Assembly (NCBI GenBank): GCA_003221435.1 | Contig: QHRS01000211.1 | Coordinates: 3,685 to 9,838, forward strand | Length of the DNA stretch: 6,154 nucleotides | Direction: 5' to 3' | DNA from: Candidatus Rokuibacteriota bacterium | Lineage (GTDB): Bacteria > Methylomirabilota > Methylomirabilia > Rokubacteriales > CSP1-6 | Shown here: in pieces, positions 5,491-6,154 of the stretch | Layout of the letters: every line of letters starts with the position of its first letter | How positions within the stretch are numbered: position 1 is the stretch's first letter | Notes under the pieces: model-generated | The model's database searches: none | Told to the model about the DNA's origin: nothing | What the model saw: the letters and a program-made list of their open reading frames with translations, nothing else | Made by a program: the position numbers and the translations under genes

Positions 5491-6154
5491 ATGTCTTCCA
5501 GCGACAGGACGCTCGAGTCGCTTCTCGAGCTGGGCAACCCGACAGTCAGACGGACTCGAGCAGAGCATCTCGAACACGCAATGCGCGTGGCACTCATGCT
5601 CATGGACGCGGACGCGGTGGTGGCTCTGACCCCCGCCAATCGCCGCGGCAAACGCCTCGCGCTCCATGCCGGCAGCACGGCCGCCGCGGTGCTCCCGGCG
5701 CCGACGCAAGGCAGTGAGGTGGCTCGCAGCTTGACGGAATGCTGCCAGCCGATCCTCTTTCCCGACCTGTCGGCCGATGCGCGTGCCGCGGCCGGGGACA
5801 ACTGCCCGGGTGTCGAAGCGGGACCGGCGATGTTCGTCCCGCTGCGCCAGCGCGATCCCGTGGCCGGTTACCTCGCCGTCTACAAAGGGTGTGGGCGCGC
5901 GCCGTTCACGACGAGCGATAGCCGCCTCATCCTTCTGCTCTCGGCATGGCTCAGCACCACCCTGGATGGCCTGCGCCTCTTGAGCGGCCTGGAGCGGCTT
6001 GCGGTCACGGACGACCTCACCGAGGTCTACAACTCTCGGTTCCTGGTCGCGGCGCTCCGCCGCGAGATTCGCCGCGCGAGTCGGTTCAACCAGGAGCTGT
6101 CGATCGTCAGGGTCGATGTGGACAACCTGAAAGCCTACAACGCCGAGCGCGGCG
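5491..6154 (+). CDS. GAF-GGDEF domain protein, putative diguanylate cyclase (3' end off the window)
   Basis: The first 221 residues of a two-domain signalling protein, open to the right edge. Residues about 20-160 form a GAF domain (small-molecule or redox sensing; LTECCQPILFPDLS and a VPLRQRDPVAGYLAVYK core). A helical linker then leads to the start of a GGDEF domain at about 168: TDDLTEVYNSRFL (173-185) replaces the usual TDxLTGLxNRRxL, and IVRVDVDNLKAYN (205-217) holds the metal-binding Asp209. This variant is one I recall from GAF-GGDEF proteins of Acidobacteriota and Myxococcota. The GGDEF signature itself is past the edge, so cyclase activity cannot be judged. The ATG at 5491 has GGAGG eight bases upstream; an in-frame ATG at 5476 adds five residues but lacks such a site. 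No membrane segment is seen, so it is probably cytosolic. It has no evident link to the genes on its left. Confidence 0.88.
   Translation, partial: MSSSDRTLESLLELGNPTVRRTRAEHLEHAMRVALMLMDADAVVALTPANRRGKRLALHAGSTAAAVLPAPTQGSEVARSLTECCQPILFPDLSADARAAAGDNCPGVEAGPAMFVPLRQRDPVAGYLAVYKGCGRAPFTTSDSRLILLLSAWLSTTLDGLRLLSGLERLAVTDDLTEVYNSRFLVAALRREIRRASRFNQELSIVRVDVDNLKAYNAERG

Noticed and set aside
5003..5629. 208-codon plus-strand frame spanning the empty region
   Set aside because: It overlaps the end of the DUF899 frame and the start of the GAF-GGDEF gene in another phase, with no family-like segment.

Overview
The window is a GC-rich bacterial chromosomal segment. Gene density, Shine-Dalgarno sites of the GGAGG type and a cupin very like the Granulicella tundricola hydroxynitrile lyase suggest a soil bacterium near Acidobacteriota or a similar high-GC phylum. 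This is inference; no rRNA or marker gene is present. I see no tRNA, CRISPR array, insertion sequence or phage gene.

Layout: four genes lie on the minus strand from about 3570 down to the left edge. In transcription order they are a small Mn/Fe-type cupin (3160-3570), a zinc-dependent medium-chain alcohol dehydrogenase (2062-3096), an F420-dependent-NADP-oxidoreductase-like Rossmann protein (1338-1982), and a CotA/bilirubin-oxidase-like multicopper oxidase that runs off the left edge (about 1-1146). The first three are probably one operon. Between the cupin and the dehydrogenase sits a 14-codon ORF with a strong ribosome binding site that reads like the severed N-terminus of a 4-oxalocrotonate-type tautomerase. 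The right half is on the plus strand: a divergent LysR-type regulator broken by a frameshift (3676-4541), an N-terminally truncated DUF899 thioredoxin-like gene (about 4560-5057), a 433-base stretch without a convincing gene, and a GAF-GGDEF protein that runs off the right edge (5491-6154).

Working together: cupin, dehydrogenase and NADP-type reductase fit a small carbonyl/alcohol redox module, with the LysR protein as its original divergent regulator and the 105-base gap as the shared control region. Three neighbouring genes (tautomerase, LysR, DUF899) show deletions, so the locus looks as if it is eroding around a preserved enzymatic core. The multicopper oxidase carries a copy of the family's C-terminal copper motif at the wrong place, right after cupredoxin domain 2, which is the oddest single signal here. 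I found no clear evidence for a wholly new defence or mobile system.
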